From Pseudomonas sp. MIACH (GTDB taxonomy: Bacteria; Pseudomonadota; Gammaproteobacteria; Pseudomonadales; Pseudomonadaceae), in the NCBI RefSeq assembly GCF_001269925.1, contig NZ_LHVO01000052.1:124001-188000 (forward strand): a DNA stretch of 64,000 nt, read 5' to 3'. The notes beneath the pieces are model-generated. The model saw nothing but the letters and a program-made list of their open reading frames with translations. It was not told the DNA's origin and ran no database searches. Positions within the stretch are counted from its first letter, which is position 1. Each line of letters begins with the position of its first letter. Shown here piece by piece: positions 1 to 7,392 of the stretch. The position numbers were made by a program, and so were the translations under genes.

Positions 1-97
1 AATCCTCAAAACCGCTTAACCCACCCATTAAATAATGGATATACAGGGTTCTTAGCCCTTTTCGAGGGTCCATCCCTTGCATTCAGCTCAAATGCGC

Positions 98-125
98 TTG
101 ACACAAAACCTGAACGACGTTTACT
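98..125 (+). promoter_or_regulatory. Promoter of the acyl-CoA dehydrogenase operon
   Basis: A perfect sigma70 -35 hexamer TTGACA lies at 98-103 and a weak -10 (TTTACT, 4 of 6) at 120-125, with a 16-bp spacer. The palindrome at 111-123 fills the spacer and a second copy lies just downstream, an arrangement typical of repression. The -10 call is an inference; a transcription start has not been mapped. Confidence 0.5.
111..123. promoter_or_regulatory. Operator copy 1 (TGAACGACGTTTA)
   Basis: It matches the cluster-wide palindrome TGAACGACGTTCA at 12 of 13 positions. It sits between the -35 and -10 elements of the first operon. The same motif recurs at six other promoter regions in the window. 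Confidence 0.6.
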
Positions 126-129
126 TTTG

Positions 130-142
130 CGAACGACATTCA
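130..142. promoter_or_regulatory. Operator copy 2 (CGAACGACATTCA)
   Basis: It matches the consensus TGAACGACGTTCA at 11 of 13 positions. It lies 19 bp centre to centre from copy 1, about two helical turns, so a regulator could bind both on the same DNA face. Confidence 0.55.
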
Positions 143-242
143 GAAACATGAATACCGGTTTCTGACAGCGTTGTATTGGCCGAGCCCGCTGATAGGTTCG
201 AGCCGCCGCCGTAACCAGTGTGTTTGGGGAGTAAGCATAACC

Positions 243-1415
243 GTGACGTACGAACTGACCGATGATCAGCGTGAAATTCAGGATCTGGTCCGCCGGGTAG
301 CGAGGGACAAGGTTGCCCCACGTGCCGACGCTATCGACCGCACCGGTGAATATCCTCACGATATGTTCGCCCTTCTCAAAGAGCTTGGATTGTTTGCCCT
401 GCCATTCCCCGAGGAATACGGCGGCACCAACAGCTTGTTGTCTGCGTGTATCGCCGTCGAAGAGCTGGGTCGGGTTTGCTACAACACCGGCTATCTGTTG
501 GTGGTTCAGTGGACGCCGTTCGGCGCGATCCTGGGCGGCGGGACTGAAGAACAGAAGCAGCGATTGTTGCCGGGATTGGCGTCGGGTGATTTACGCGGCG
601 CGCTGTCATTGACCGAGCCGCAGAGTGGTTCTGACGTTTCCGGAATCAAGACCACAGCGCGCAGAACCGAAGGCGGTTATGTGCTCAATGGTGCAAAAAT
701 CTGGTGCACCAACTCGCACATCGCCGATTTCATCCTCGTGGCGGCCAAAACCGTGGCCGAAGACGGCACCGCGCGGGGGATCAACCTGTTCATTGTCGAC
801 CGGACGACACCTGGCCTGACCATTGGCGCCCCCGAACACAAGATGGGCGCACGCGGCATTCCGGCCTGCCCGCTGTTTTTCGATGATGCCTTCATCACCG
901 ATGACAACCGCCTCGGCCCCGAAGGCGGCGAAGGATTCAAAGTCGCCATGGAAGCGCTGAATACCAGCCGCCCCTTGATTGCCGCGAGGGCTGTGGGCCT
1001 GGCCCAGGGCGCCACCGATCACGCCATCGACTACATCCAGAACCGGGTGGCGTTCAAACAGAAAATCAGCGATTTCCAGGGCATTCGCTGGATGGTCGCC
1101 GACATGGTGACCCAGACCGAAGCCGCCCGCCAATTGGTGTACCGCACCGCCTCAATGGTTGACGCCGGTATCAGCGGGAGGGCTCTCGCGCCAATGGCGG
1201 CCATGGCAAAAATGTTCGCCTCGGACGTCGCCATGAAAGTCGCGACCGATGCCGTCCAGCTGTTCGGGGCCGCCGGCATTTCCAACGAGTACCCAATCAA
1301 CCGCTATTTCCGTGATGCCAAGGTGATCCAGATCATTGAGGGCACCAACCAGATCCAGCGAAACATTATCGCCGACAGCGTATTGGGCCGAGTGGCCCGG
1401 CGCGATGCCTCATGA
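243..1415 (+). CDS. Acyl-CoA dehydrogenase family protein
   Basis: FAD-dependent enzyme introducing an alpha,beta double bond into an acyl-CoA; electrons would pass through ETF to the ETF-QO encoded at 28,394. The product is 390 aa with the ACAD signatures TEPQSGSD (about 124-131), KIWCTNSHIADF, and GTNQIQR near the C-terminus preceded by Glu366, the expected catalytic base. A GTG start at 243 is chosen because GGGGAG lies about 11 nt upstream and the mature family N-terminus (YELTDDQREIQDLV) begins here; further upstream starts add sequence unlike the family. It is the first gene of a five-gene run with MaoC, CaiB, badH and badI. By analogy it could oxidise cyclohexanecarboxyl-CoA (AliB-like role), but specificity is inferred. 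It is the only ACAD in the window. Confidence 0.9.
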   Translation: MTYELTDDQREIQDLVRRVARDKVAPRADAIDRTGEYPHDMFALLKELGLFALPFPEEYGGTNSLLSACIAVEELGRVCYNTGYLLVVQWTPFGAILGGGTEEQKQRLLPGLASGDLRGALSLTEPQSGSDVSGIKTTARRTEGGYVLNGAKIWCTNSHIADFILVAAKTVAEDGTARGINLFIVDRTTPGLTIGAPEHKMGARGIPACPLFFDDAFITDDNRLGPEGGEGFKVAMEALNTSRPLIAARAVGLAQGATDHAIDYIQNRVAFKQKISDFQGIRWMVADMVTQTEAARQLVYRTASMVDAGISGRALAPMAAMAKMFASDVAMKVATDAVQLFGAAGISNEYPINRYFRDAKVIQIIEGTNQIQRNIIADSVLGRVARRDAS

Positions 1416-1475
1416 CTTCAGCGCGCGGTGACCTATCACTCGCACTCACCAACAAAAACGAGAAAGGACAAAACC

Positions 1476-1955
1476 ATGGAGCAGATTGAGACCGTAGGCC
1501 TGGGCATCCATTGGGAAGATCTGCCTGTCGGGAGGAAATTCCAGACCGTTGGGCGCACCGTGACCGAAACCGATGTTGTCAACTTCGTTTCCGTGACGGG
1601 CATGCTCGAAGTGTTGTTCACCAACATTGAGTTTCTCAAGGAACAATCTGCGATCAAAGGCCGCGTTGCACCCGGCGCACTGGTCTTTACCTTCGCGGAG
1701 GGGCTGCTGACTCAAGCCACCATGCAAGGGGTTGGTTTTGCCTTCCTGAACATGGAACTGGACATCAAGGCACCGGTGTTCGTCGGCGATACCATTCACG
1801 TCGAATGTGAGGTCATCGAGTGCCGCGAAAGCGCCAATCGCCCTGGGCTCGGTCTGGTGCGCACGCGTAACCGGATCATCAAGCAAGATGGCACGCTGGT
1901 GCAGGTCTACACGCCGCTGCGCCTGGTCAAAGGCAAAGACTATAAGGGTAATTGA
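1476..1955 (+). CDS. MaoC-fold (hot-dog) protein lacking the hydratase dyad
   Basis: The 159-aa product has the hot-dog layout of (R)-specific enoyl-CoA hydratases (MaoC/PhaJ). In active members the overhanging segment reads roughly TGDxNPxH, with catalytic Asp and His; here it reads TGMLEVLF, so Met43 and Phe48 occupy those positions. Hydratase activity is therefore doubtful. It may bind acyl-CoA or act as a partner of another subunit. ATG 1476 is supported by GAAAGGA upstream; earlier in-frame ATG 1428 has no good ribosome site. An AACAAAAA leader (1451-1458) fits the Hfq/Crc AAnAAnAA pattern. The gene overlaps the upstream region of caiB by close packing. Confidence 0.8.
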   Translation: MEQIETVGLGIHWEDLPVGRKFQTVGRTVTETDVVNFVSVTGMLEVLFTNIEFLKEQSAIKGRVAPGALVFTFAEGLLTQATMQGVGFAFLNMELDIKAPVFVGDTIHVECEVIECRESANRPGLGLVRTRNRIIKQDGTLVQVYTPLRLVKGKDYKGN

Positions 1956-1957
1956 CC

Positions 1958-3238
1958 ATGGCCCAGCAGGAATTGGAGAAACCGACCGGCCCCCTCGCGG
2001 GTCTGCGGGTCATTGATTTGTCGATCAACGTGCTCGGCCCGGTGGCGACCCAGATCCTCGGTGATATGGGCGCTGACATTATCAAGATCGAACCGCCCTC
2101 CGGAGACCAGAACCGTCAGAATGGCCCAGGCAAAAACCCGGACATGGCGGTGTTTTACCTGATCATGAACCGCAACAAGCGCAGCGTGGTGCTCGACCTC
2201 AAGCAGGCCGAGTGCATGGAGGCACTGCTCAAGCTGGTAGAGACCGCCGATGTGGTGGTGCACAGCATGCGTCCCAGTGCTGCCAAGCGCTTGGGTATTT
2301 GCTACGAAAAGATCCGCGAGCGAAACCCGAAGATTATCTACGCCTTCGCTCCGGGTTATCGCGGCGACGGTCCGTACAAGGACATGCCGGCATTCGACGA
2401 TGTCATTCAGGGCGAAAGCGGTTTGGCCGCGATCAACCGAGGGCTCGACGGCCAACCTCGCTACTTCCCGACGGTCATCGTCGACAAGTTCTGCGGTTAT
2501 GTCCTGGCCTCCTCAATCAGCATGGCATTGCTGCACCGCGAGCGCACCGGAGAAGGTCAGCAGGTGCTGGTGCCCATGCTCGAAACCATGCTGCAGTTCA
2601 ATCTGTTCGAGCACCTGTGGGAAGGTGCGTTGGGCTCATCCAACGGTGAAGGTCTGGGCTACACGCGGATGTTTTCAACCCATCGCAAACCCTACGCCAC
2701 CCTGGACGGTCACATCTGTCTGCTGGCGGTCAACGACGAGCAATGGCGACGGGTGCTCAAGGCCATCGGCAGGCCCGAGCTATTGGAAGACCCGCGCTTC
2801 TGCCGCATGAGCGAACGCATGCTCAATATCAACGAACTCTACGGAATTCTCGGTGAGGCCATTGCCACCAAATGCTCTGCCGACTGGGAAAAAATCTTCG
2901 CCGAAGCCGATGTGCCTCACGGCCAGGTGCGCGAGTTGAACGATTTGATGAAGGACGAATACCTCAAGGAGACCGGGTTCTTCCAACACGTGGAGCACCC
3001 CACTGAGGGAGAACTGGTGATGACCTCCATCCCGGTTCAGTTCTCGGCGTCCCCCGGCAATGTCCGTTATCTCCCCCCGAATCTGGGGGAGCACAGTCTG
3101 GAAATTCTGGCCGAGGTTGGTTACAGCGCTGAGACGGCAACCCGATTGTCGCAAAGCAAGACGAAAAAAGCCGGTACGGCGAGCAGCACGGCCGCCCAGC
3201 CCATGCCCTTGGCTGCGGCCGAGTCTCCAAAACAATAA
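1958..3238 (+). CDS. Family III (CaiB/BaiF) acyl-CoA transferase
   Basis: Moves CoA from a donor acyl-CoA to a carboxylic acid, the likely activation step for the pathway substrate. The 426-aa protein starts GLRVIDLSINVLGPVATQIL, the usual N-terminal nucleotide-like fold, and carries the catalytic Asp (about residue 176) in VDKFCG. The C-terminal 30 residues are a low-complexity Lys/Ala/Ser/Pro tail beyond the family core. ATG 1958 with AAGGG upstream is preferred to the TTG at 1952. It follows the MaoC gene by 2 nt and precedes the badH-like gene. No AMP-forming CoA ligase is seen in the window, so the three CaiB paralogues may do all CoA activation or recycling. Confidence 0.88.
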   Translation: MAQQELEKPTGPLAGLRVIDLSINVLGPVATQILGDMGADIIKIEPPSGDQNRQNGPGKNPDMAVFYLIMNRNKRSVVLDLKQAECMEALLKLVETADVVVHSMRPSAAKRLGICYEKIRERNPKIIYAFAPGYRGDGPYKDMPAFDDVIQGESGLAAINRGLDGQPRYFPTVIVDKFCGYVLASSISMALLHRERTGEGQQVLVPMLETMLQFNLFEHLWEGALGSSNGEGLGYTRMFSTHRKPYATLDGHICLLAVNDEQWRRVLKAIGRPELLEDPRFCRMSERMLNINELYGILGEAIATKCSADWEKIFAEADVPHGQVRELNDLMKDEYLKETGFFQHVEHPTEGELVMTSIPVQFSASPGNVRYLPPNLGEHSLEILAEVGYSAETATRLSQSKTKKAGTASSTAAQPMPLAAAESPKQ

Positions 3239-3288
3239 ATGCCCTTGGGGCCAGTCCGCGAATCGACTGTTAGAAAAAGGTATTGAGC

Positions 3289-4053
3289 ATGAAAGGATTG
3301 AAAGACAAGGTCGTATTGATCACCGGCGGTGCCGGCGGGATCGGCAGCGCCATCTGCCGGCGCTTCGCCGAAGCCGGTTCGACCGTCGCCGTGTTCGACC
3401 TCAATAGCGACGCCATGCAAAAGCTGACCAGTGACCTTGAGGCCTCGGGTGCGCGCGCGTGCGGCTACAAGGTCGATATCACCGATCACGACGCTGTGAA
3501 CGCGGCCGTTGCCAGGGTTGAGGACGAGCTCGGGCCCATTGATGTGCTGGTCAATAACGCCGGTTGGGACATTGGGGCATTTTTCCTGCAAACCGAAAAA
3601 CCGTTTTGGGACAAGGTCGTTGCGATCAACCTTTACGGTCCGCTGAACATGCACCACGCCGTGCTCAAGCGCATGAGCGCACGCGGTACCGGGCGCGTGG
3701 TGAATATTTCCTCGGACGCCGGCCGGGTCGGCTCGTCGATGGAGGCGGTCTACTCGTTCTGCAAAGGCGGCCTGATCGCGTTCAGCAAAACCATGGCCAG
3801 AGAGATGTCGCGCCAGCAGATCCCCGTCAATGTCGTGTGCCCTGGCCCGACCGAAACCGCGCTGCTGGACAACCTCGCCCAAGGCGAAAAAGGCGAAAAA
3901 ATCAAAGCGGGCCTGGTCAGGGCCGTTCCGTTCGGTCGCATGGGGCAACCCGACGACGTGGCAGGCATGGTGCTGTTTCTGTCCAGCGACGATGCCGCCT
4001 TTATCACCGGCCAGGTCATCAGTGTGTCTGGTGGCTTGACGATGGTCGGCTAA
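3289..4053 (+). CDS. badH: 2-hydroxycyclohexanecarboxyl-CoA dehydrogenase-like SDR (BadH)
   Basis: Short-chain dehydrogenase expected to oxidise 2-hydroxycyclohexane-1-carboxyl-CoA to the 2-keto ester with NAD+. The 254-aa product has TGGAGGIG (12-19), NNAGWD (89-94), Ser142, Tyr155 and Lys159. Stretches such as NNAGWD, MHHAVL, SDAGRVGSSMEAVY and the C-terminal FITGQVISVSGGLTM closely follow the BadH family as I know it. It is followed 28 nt later by a BadI-like gene, the same pairing as in Rhodopseudomonas alicyclic acid degradation. ATG 3289 is chosen with AAAGG upstream. Substrate may be a substituted ring rather than cyclohexanecarboxylate itself. Confidence 0.82.
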   Translation: MKGLKDKVVLITGGAGGIGSAICRRFAEAGSTVAVFDLNSDAMQKLTSDLEASGARACGYKVDITDHDAVNAAVARVEDELGPIDVLVNNAGWDIGAFFLQTEKPFWDKVVAINLYGPLNMHHAVLKRMSARGTGRVVNISSDAGRVGSSMEAVYSFCKGGLIAFSKTMAREMSRQQIPVNVVCPGPTETALLDNLAQGEKGEKIKAGLVRAVPFGRMGQPDDVAGMVLFLSSDDAAFITGQVISVSGGLTMVG

Positions 4054-4081
4054 GCCCACTCATTTCATTCAGGAACTGCCC

Positions 4082-4858
4082 ATGGAATTCAAAGACATTC
4101 TCTACACCGAAGACAACGGCATCGCGACCATCACGATCAACCGTCCGCAGGTGTACAACGCCTTTACCGCCAACACCTGTGAGGAATTGATCCAGGCGTT
4201 CAGCAAGGCCGGCTACAGCAAAGACATTGGCGTGGTCGTGTTGACCGGCGCCGGTGACAAGGCGTTCTGTACTGGCAGTGATCAATCCGGTGGTCGCCAT
4301 GCGGGTCGCGGCGTGGTCGGCCTGCCCATCGAAGAGCTGCAAAGCATCATTCGCGACATCCCGAAACCGGTCATTGCCCGCGTCAACGGTTATGCCATCG
4401 GCGGCGGTAACGTCCTGGTCACGCTCTGTGACCTGGCCATCGCAGCCGACAGCGCGCAACTGGGCCAAGTCGGGCCTAAAGTCGGCTCGGTCGACCCCGG
4501 CTTTGGCACCGCCCTGCTCGCTCGACTGGCCGGTGACAAGCGCGCTCGCGAGATCTGGTACCTGTGCCGCCGTTACTCTGCCAAGCAGGCGCTGGACTGG
4601 GGCCTGGTCAACGCCGTCGTGCCATTCGACCAGCTCGACGCGGAGGTGAAGAAGTGGTGCGACGAAATCCTGATGATGAGCCCGACCGCCATCGCACTGG
4701 CCAAGCGCTCGTTCAACATGGACAACGAAAACATTCGTGGCATAGGCGCTTTCGCCATGCAAGCGCTGGCCATGTACTACGACACCGAAGAATCCAAAGA
4801 AGGCGGTAACGCGTTTCGCGAAAAACGTAAGCCTGAATTCCGTAAATACGTGAAGTGA
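4082..4858 (+). CDS. badI: 2-ketocyclohexanecarboxyl-CoA hydrolase-like crotonase (BadI)
   Basis: Crotonase-superfamily hydrolase; BadI cleaves the ring of 2-ketocyclohexane-1-carboxyl-CoA to pimelyl-CoA by a retro-Dieckmann reaction. The 258-aa protein carries family-typical blocks FCTGSDQ, GLPIEELQ, GYAIGGGN, GQVGPKVGSVDPGFGTA, REIWYLCRRYS and a C-terminus ending EKRKPEFRKYVK. These resemble BadI and the related MenB group rather than ordinary enoyl-CoA hydratases. Length equals the family norm. With badH upstream it is the clearest functional clue in the cluster, pointing to an alicyclic beta-keto acyl-CoA intermediate. A Rho-independent terminator follows at 4982. Confidence 0.85.
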   Translation: MEFKDILYTEDNGIATITINRPQVYNAFTANTCEELIQAFSKAGYSKDIGVVVLTGAGDKAFCTGSDQSGGRHAGRGVVGLPIEELQSIIRDIPKPVIARVNGYAIGGGNVLVTLCDLAIAADSAQLGQVGPKVGSVDPGFGTALLARLAGDKRAREIWYLCRRYSAKQALDWGLVNAVVPFDQLDAEVKKWCDEILMMSPTAIALAKRSFNMDNENIRGIGAFAMQALAMYYDTEESKEGGNAFREKRKPEFRKYVK

Positions 4859-4891
4859 AGATTTGACGTGCATCGTTGCATTTTTATTTGT

Positions 4892-5012
4892 CGCGCTGCT
4901 TGATTCCCTGACATGCCAAGCCGGCTCAGCAATGAACCGATATAAGAAGAGCGTGACGTTCACCCATTCAGGGTGACCTCCGGCCGCCTGTTCCACGACT
5001 GGCGGCCTTTTT
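4892..5012 (+). repeat. Diverged direct repeat A, ends in terminator
   Basis: About 120 bp that aligns, with substitutions and small gaps, to 7239-7370. Shared blocks in the same order are CGCGCTG, ACATGCC, GGCT, GCAATGA, ATAA, AAG and a terminator with the identical loop TGTTCCACGACT. The two copies bracket the genes at 5105 and 6141. Confidence 0.65.
4982..5012 (+). terminator. Rho-independent terminator after badI
   Basis: GGCCGCC (4982-4988) pairs with GGCGGCC (5001-5007) around the loop TGTTCCACGACT and is followed by TTTTT. It closes the first operon. Confidence 0.85.
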
Positions 5013-5104
5013 AGACTCAATACAATGACGACGCACTGGATGCGGCGTCCGATCAGCCACATCCGCAAACTGCTCGGTAGCCTATCCGATGCGCAGAGGA
5101 CAAT

Positions 5105-6076
5105 ATGCCCTACGCAGCCCGTATCCATGAATTTGGCGGCCCCAATGTTTTCCGGTGGGAGTCGATTGATGTAGGCGATCCCGGCGCAGGGAAAGTACGC
5201 GTGAGGCATACCGCAATAGGGCTTAACTTTGTCGACGTCTATAACCGTCGGGGCCGATACCCTATGCGATTACCCGCCATTCTTGGGAATGAAGCGGCAG
5301 GCATTATCGAAGCTGTGGGCGCGGGCGTCACCGAATTCCAGATCGGCGACCGTATTGCCTATGCCCCGTTCACAGGCAGCTACTGTGAGCAGCGTCTGAT
5401 TTCCGCTGACAAACTCATTCGACTACCCGCCAATATAGACGATCGAACGGCCGCTGGGATGATGCTGGCCGGGATGACGGCCCAGTATCTGCTGCGGCAA
5501 TTGAGCCCTGTCCAGCCGGGAGATACCGTACTCGTACAGGCGGCTGCTGGCAGCGTCGGATTGATTCTATGCCAATGGGCCGCAGCCCTGGGCGCACGGG
5601 TGATTGGCACCGTCTCAAGCGCGGGGAAGGCACAGCTTGCTCTCTCTCACGGGTGCCATGACGTCATCAATTATTGTGAAGAGGATGTCGCCCACGCCGT
5701 GGCCCGAATTACCGAAGGTAAAGGCGTGAGTGTGGTGTACGACGGTGTTGGCTCAGACACCTTTCGTGGCTCGCTCAAATCGCTGAAACCCTTGGGTCAT
5801 CTGATCATCTTTGGCCAAGCCTCTGGCCCTGTCCCACCCTTCGACGTGCATGAGCTTGCGGCGCTTGGCTCACTCAGTATCACCGTTGCCAGCCTGCAGA
5901 CGTTCATTGAGGATCTGCCACTGATGCGCACGATGGCTCACGAGCTTTTCGACATGGTCAGTAGCGGTCAGGTAAAGATTCATATCGGCCAGACCTACCC
6001 TCTAAGCGAGGTTGGCCGCGCTCATCAGGACTTAGAGGCGCGCCACACACAGGGCTCCACTTTGTTATTGCTGTAA
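5105..6076 (+). CDS. Zinc-independent quinone oxidoreductase / medium-chain reductase
   Basis: NADPH-dependent MDR-superfamily reductase of the zeta-crystallin/QOR type (323 aa). It has the N-terminal GroES-like fold (NFVDVYNRRGRYPMRLPAILGNEAAG) and the nucleotide site AAAGSVGLILCQWA at about 147-160. The zinc ligands of alcohol dehydrogenases are absent. AGAGGA precedes ATG 5105. In this setting it could be an enoyl-CoA or enone reductase, but the substrate is not evident. It forms a two-gene unit with the next gene, 64 bp apart, bracketed by the repeats at 4892 and 7239. Confidence 0.85.
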   Translation: MPYAARIHEFGGPNVFRWESIDVGDPGAGKVRVRHTAIGLNFVDVYNRRGRYPMRLPAILGNEAAGIIEAVGAGVTEFQIGDRIAYAPFTGSYCEQRLISADKLIRLPANIDDRTAAGMMLAGMTAQYLLRQLSPVQPGDTVLVQAAAGSVGLILCQWAAALGARVIGTVSSAGKAQLALSHGCHDVINYCEEDVAHAVARITEGKGVSVVYDGVGSDTFRGSLKSLKPLGHLIIFGQASGPVPPFDVHELAALGSLSITVASLQTFIEDLPLMRTMAHELFDMVSSGQVKIHIGQTYPLSEVGRAHQDLEARHTQGSTLLLL

Positions 6077-6140
6077 TAAAAGGTGTCCTATCGACTCTGC
6101 TTGTCGGTTCGATCACGACGGTCACAACGAGGAACTTGAC

Positions 6141-7109
6141 ATGATCAAAACGCGCATAACACAACTATTCGGCATCGATTACCCCCTGATCATGGGCGGC
6201 ATGCGCCACGTCAGTCGCGCGGAGATTGTCGCAGCTGTCGCCAACGCTGGCGGACTTGGTTTCCTTTCTGCACATACCTTGCCTTCAGCCGAGGCACTGC
6301 GCGAGGAAATTGCCAAGGTTCGCGCGCTCACCGACAAGCCCTTTGGCGTCAATCTCACCATTCTGCCGGGTCTGGGCGTCGAGCCTGAAGACTACGCCCG
6401 AGTCATCGTAGACTGTGGTGTAACGGCCGTGGAAACCGCTGGCGGCAACCCGGCTCGCTTCATCGCCGCATTCAATGAAGCCGGCGTCAAGGTGCTGCAT
6501 AAATGCACCGCTGTACGCTTTGCCCTGAAGGCCCAGCAGTTGGGCGCCGATGCGGTGAGCATTACAGGATTTGAAGCTGCCGGGCATCCTGGCGAAGACT
6601 ATGTGCCAAGTTTAGTGCTGATCCCTGCGACAGTGGCCAAATTGGAGATTCCAGTGGTGGCTGCCGGTGGTTTCGTCAACGGTCAGGGTCTGGTGGCGGC
6701 ACTTGCACTGGGGGCCGAGGGTATCAGCATGGGCACCCGCTTCATGATGACCCGCGAGTCGCCTATGCACGAGGCGGTCAAACAGCGTTATTTACAGGCG
6801 ACGGAGCGCGATACAACATTGATTTGCCGCTCGATCGGTGATTCGACACGCGTGTTGAAGAACGAACTAACGGCGAAAATCCTTGAGCTCGAAAAGGGTG
6901 AGATCACTCATGAGGAACTGCTCGGTCTGGCCAGCAGTCACCGTTGGGTTCAAGCAGCGCTTGCCGGCAATCCAGACGACGGCGCCTTCGCCGCTGGCAT
7001 GGGGGTTGGCCTGATCGAGGATATTCCCAGTTGCGCCGAACTTATCCAGCGAATTATCAATGAAGCACGCAGCAGCGTCGGTGAGCGTTTGAAAAACATG
7101 CTCGGCTAA
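6141..7109 (+). CDS. Nitronate monooxygenase-family FMN enzyme
   Basis: TIM-barrel flavoprotein of the NMO/2-nitropropane dioxygenase family, 322 aa. Visible hallmarks are YPLIMGGMRHVS at the N-terminus, GGLGFLSA, the phosphate-binding region TGFEAAGHPGED, and GGFVNGQGLVAALALGAEGISMGTRF. Many such genes in catabolic clusters act as flavin-dependent enoyl- or dienoyl-CoA reductases (IpdC of steroid degradation is an example) rather than on nitronates; that role is my inference. An AGGAA ribosome site precedes ATG 6141. A paralogue lies at 31,380. Confidence 0.85.
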   Translation: MIKTRITQLFGIDYPLIMGGMRHVSRAEIVAAVANAGGLGFLSAHTLPSAEALREEIAKVRALTDKPFGVNLTILPGLGVEPEDYARVIVDCGVTAVETAGGNPARFIAAFNEAGVKVLHKCTAVRFALKAQQLGADAVSITGFEAAGHPGEDYVPSLVLIPATVAKLEIPVVAAGGFVNGQGLVAALALGAEGISMGTRFMMTRESPMHEAVKQRYLQATERDTTLICRSIGDSTRVLKNELTAKILELEKGEITHEELLGLASSHRWVQAALAGNPDDGAFAAGMGVGLIEDIPSCAELIQRIINEARSSVGERLKNMLG

Positions 7110-7238
7110 TACCCTCGGCGCATTGGCGGGTTAGGGCATCAATCCTTAAAGGCTCCGATGTCTACTTTGCGTGCTGTCGCATCACGTGCCTTTTTGTAAC
7201 CTGTTAAACCTGATCTACACCTCAGTCATGGGTGTGCA

Positions 7239-7370
7239 CGCGCTGTATGCCGATCCAGGCCCACAGACATGCCGAGTTGGCTGGGCAATGAGCAGCCATA
7301 ACAAGCGCATAAAACATTGTCCCTTCCCAGATGATTCACAGCCGCCTGTTCCACGACTGGCGGCTTTTTT
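7239..7370 (+). repeat. Diverged direct repeat B, ends in terminator
   Basis: Partner of 4892-5012, same orientation. It lies between the NMO-family gene and the minus-strand regulator. Confidence 0.65.
7340..7370 (+). terminator. Rho-independent terminator after the NMO-family gene
   Basis: AGCCGCC (7340-7346) pairs with GGCGGCT (7359-7365), followed by a T run. The 12-nt loop is identical to that of the terminator at 4982. It also lies just beyond the 3' end of the convergent regulator gene. Confidence 0.85.
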
Positions 7371-7392
7371 CGTTGACGTACACCAGAAGCTA

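Noticed and set aside
3121..4059. 312-codon minus-strand frame over badH
   Set aside because: Shadow of the SDR gene, whose motifs and ribosome site are clear.
4953..4963. GTGACGTTCAC as an eighth operator copy
   Set aside because: The arms are spaced differently (11-bp palindrome) and it lies in a terminator/repeat region, not at a promoter.
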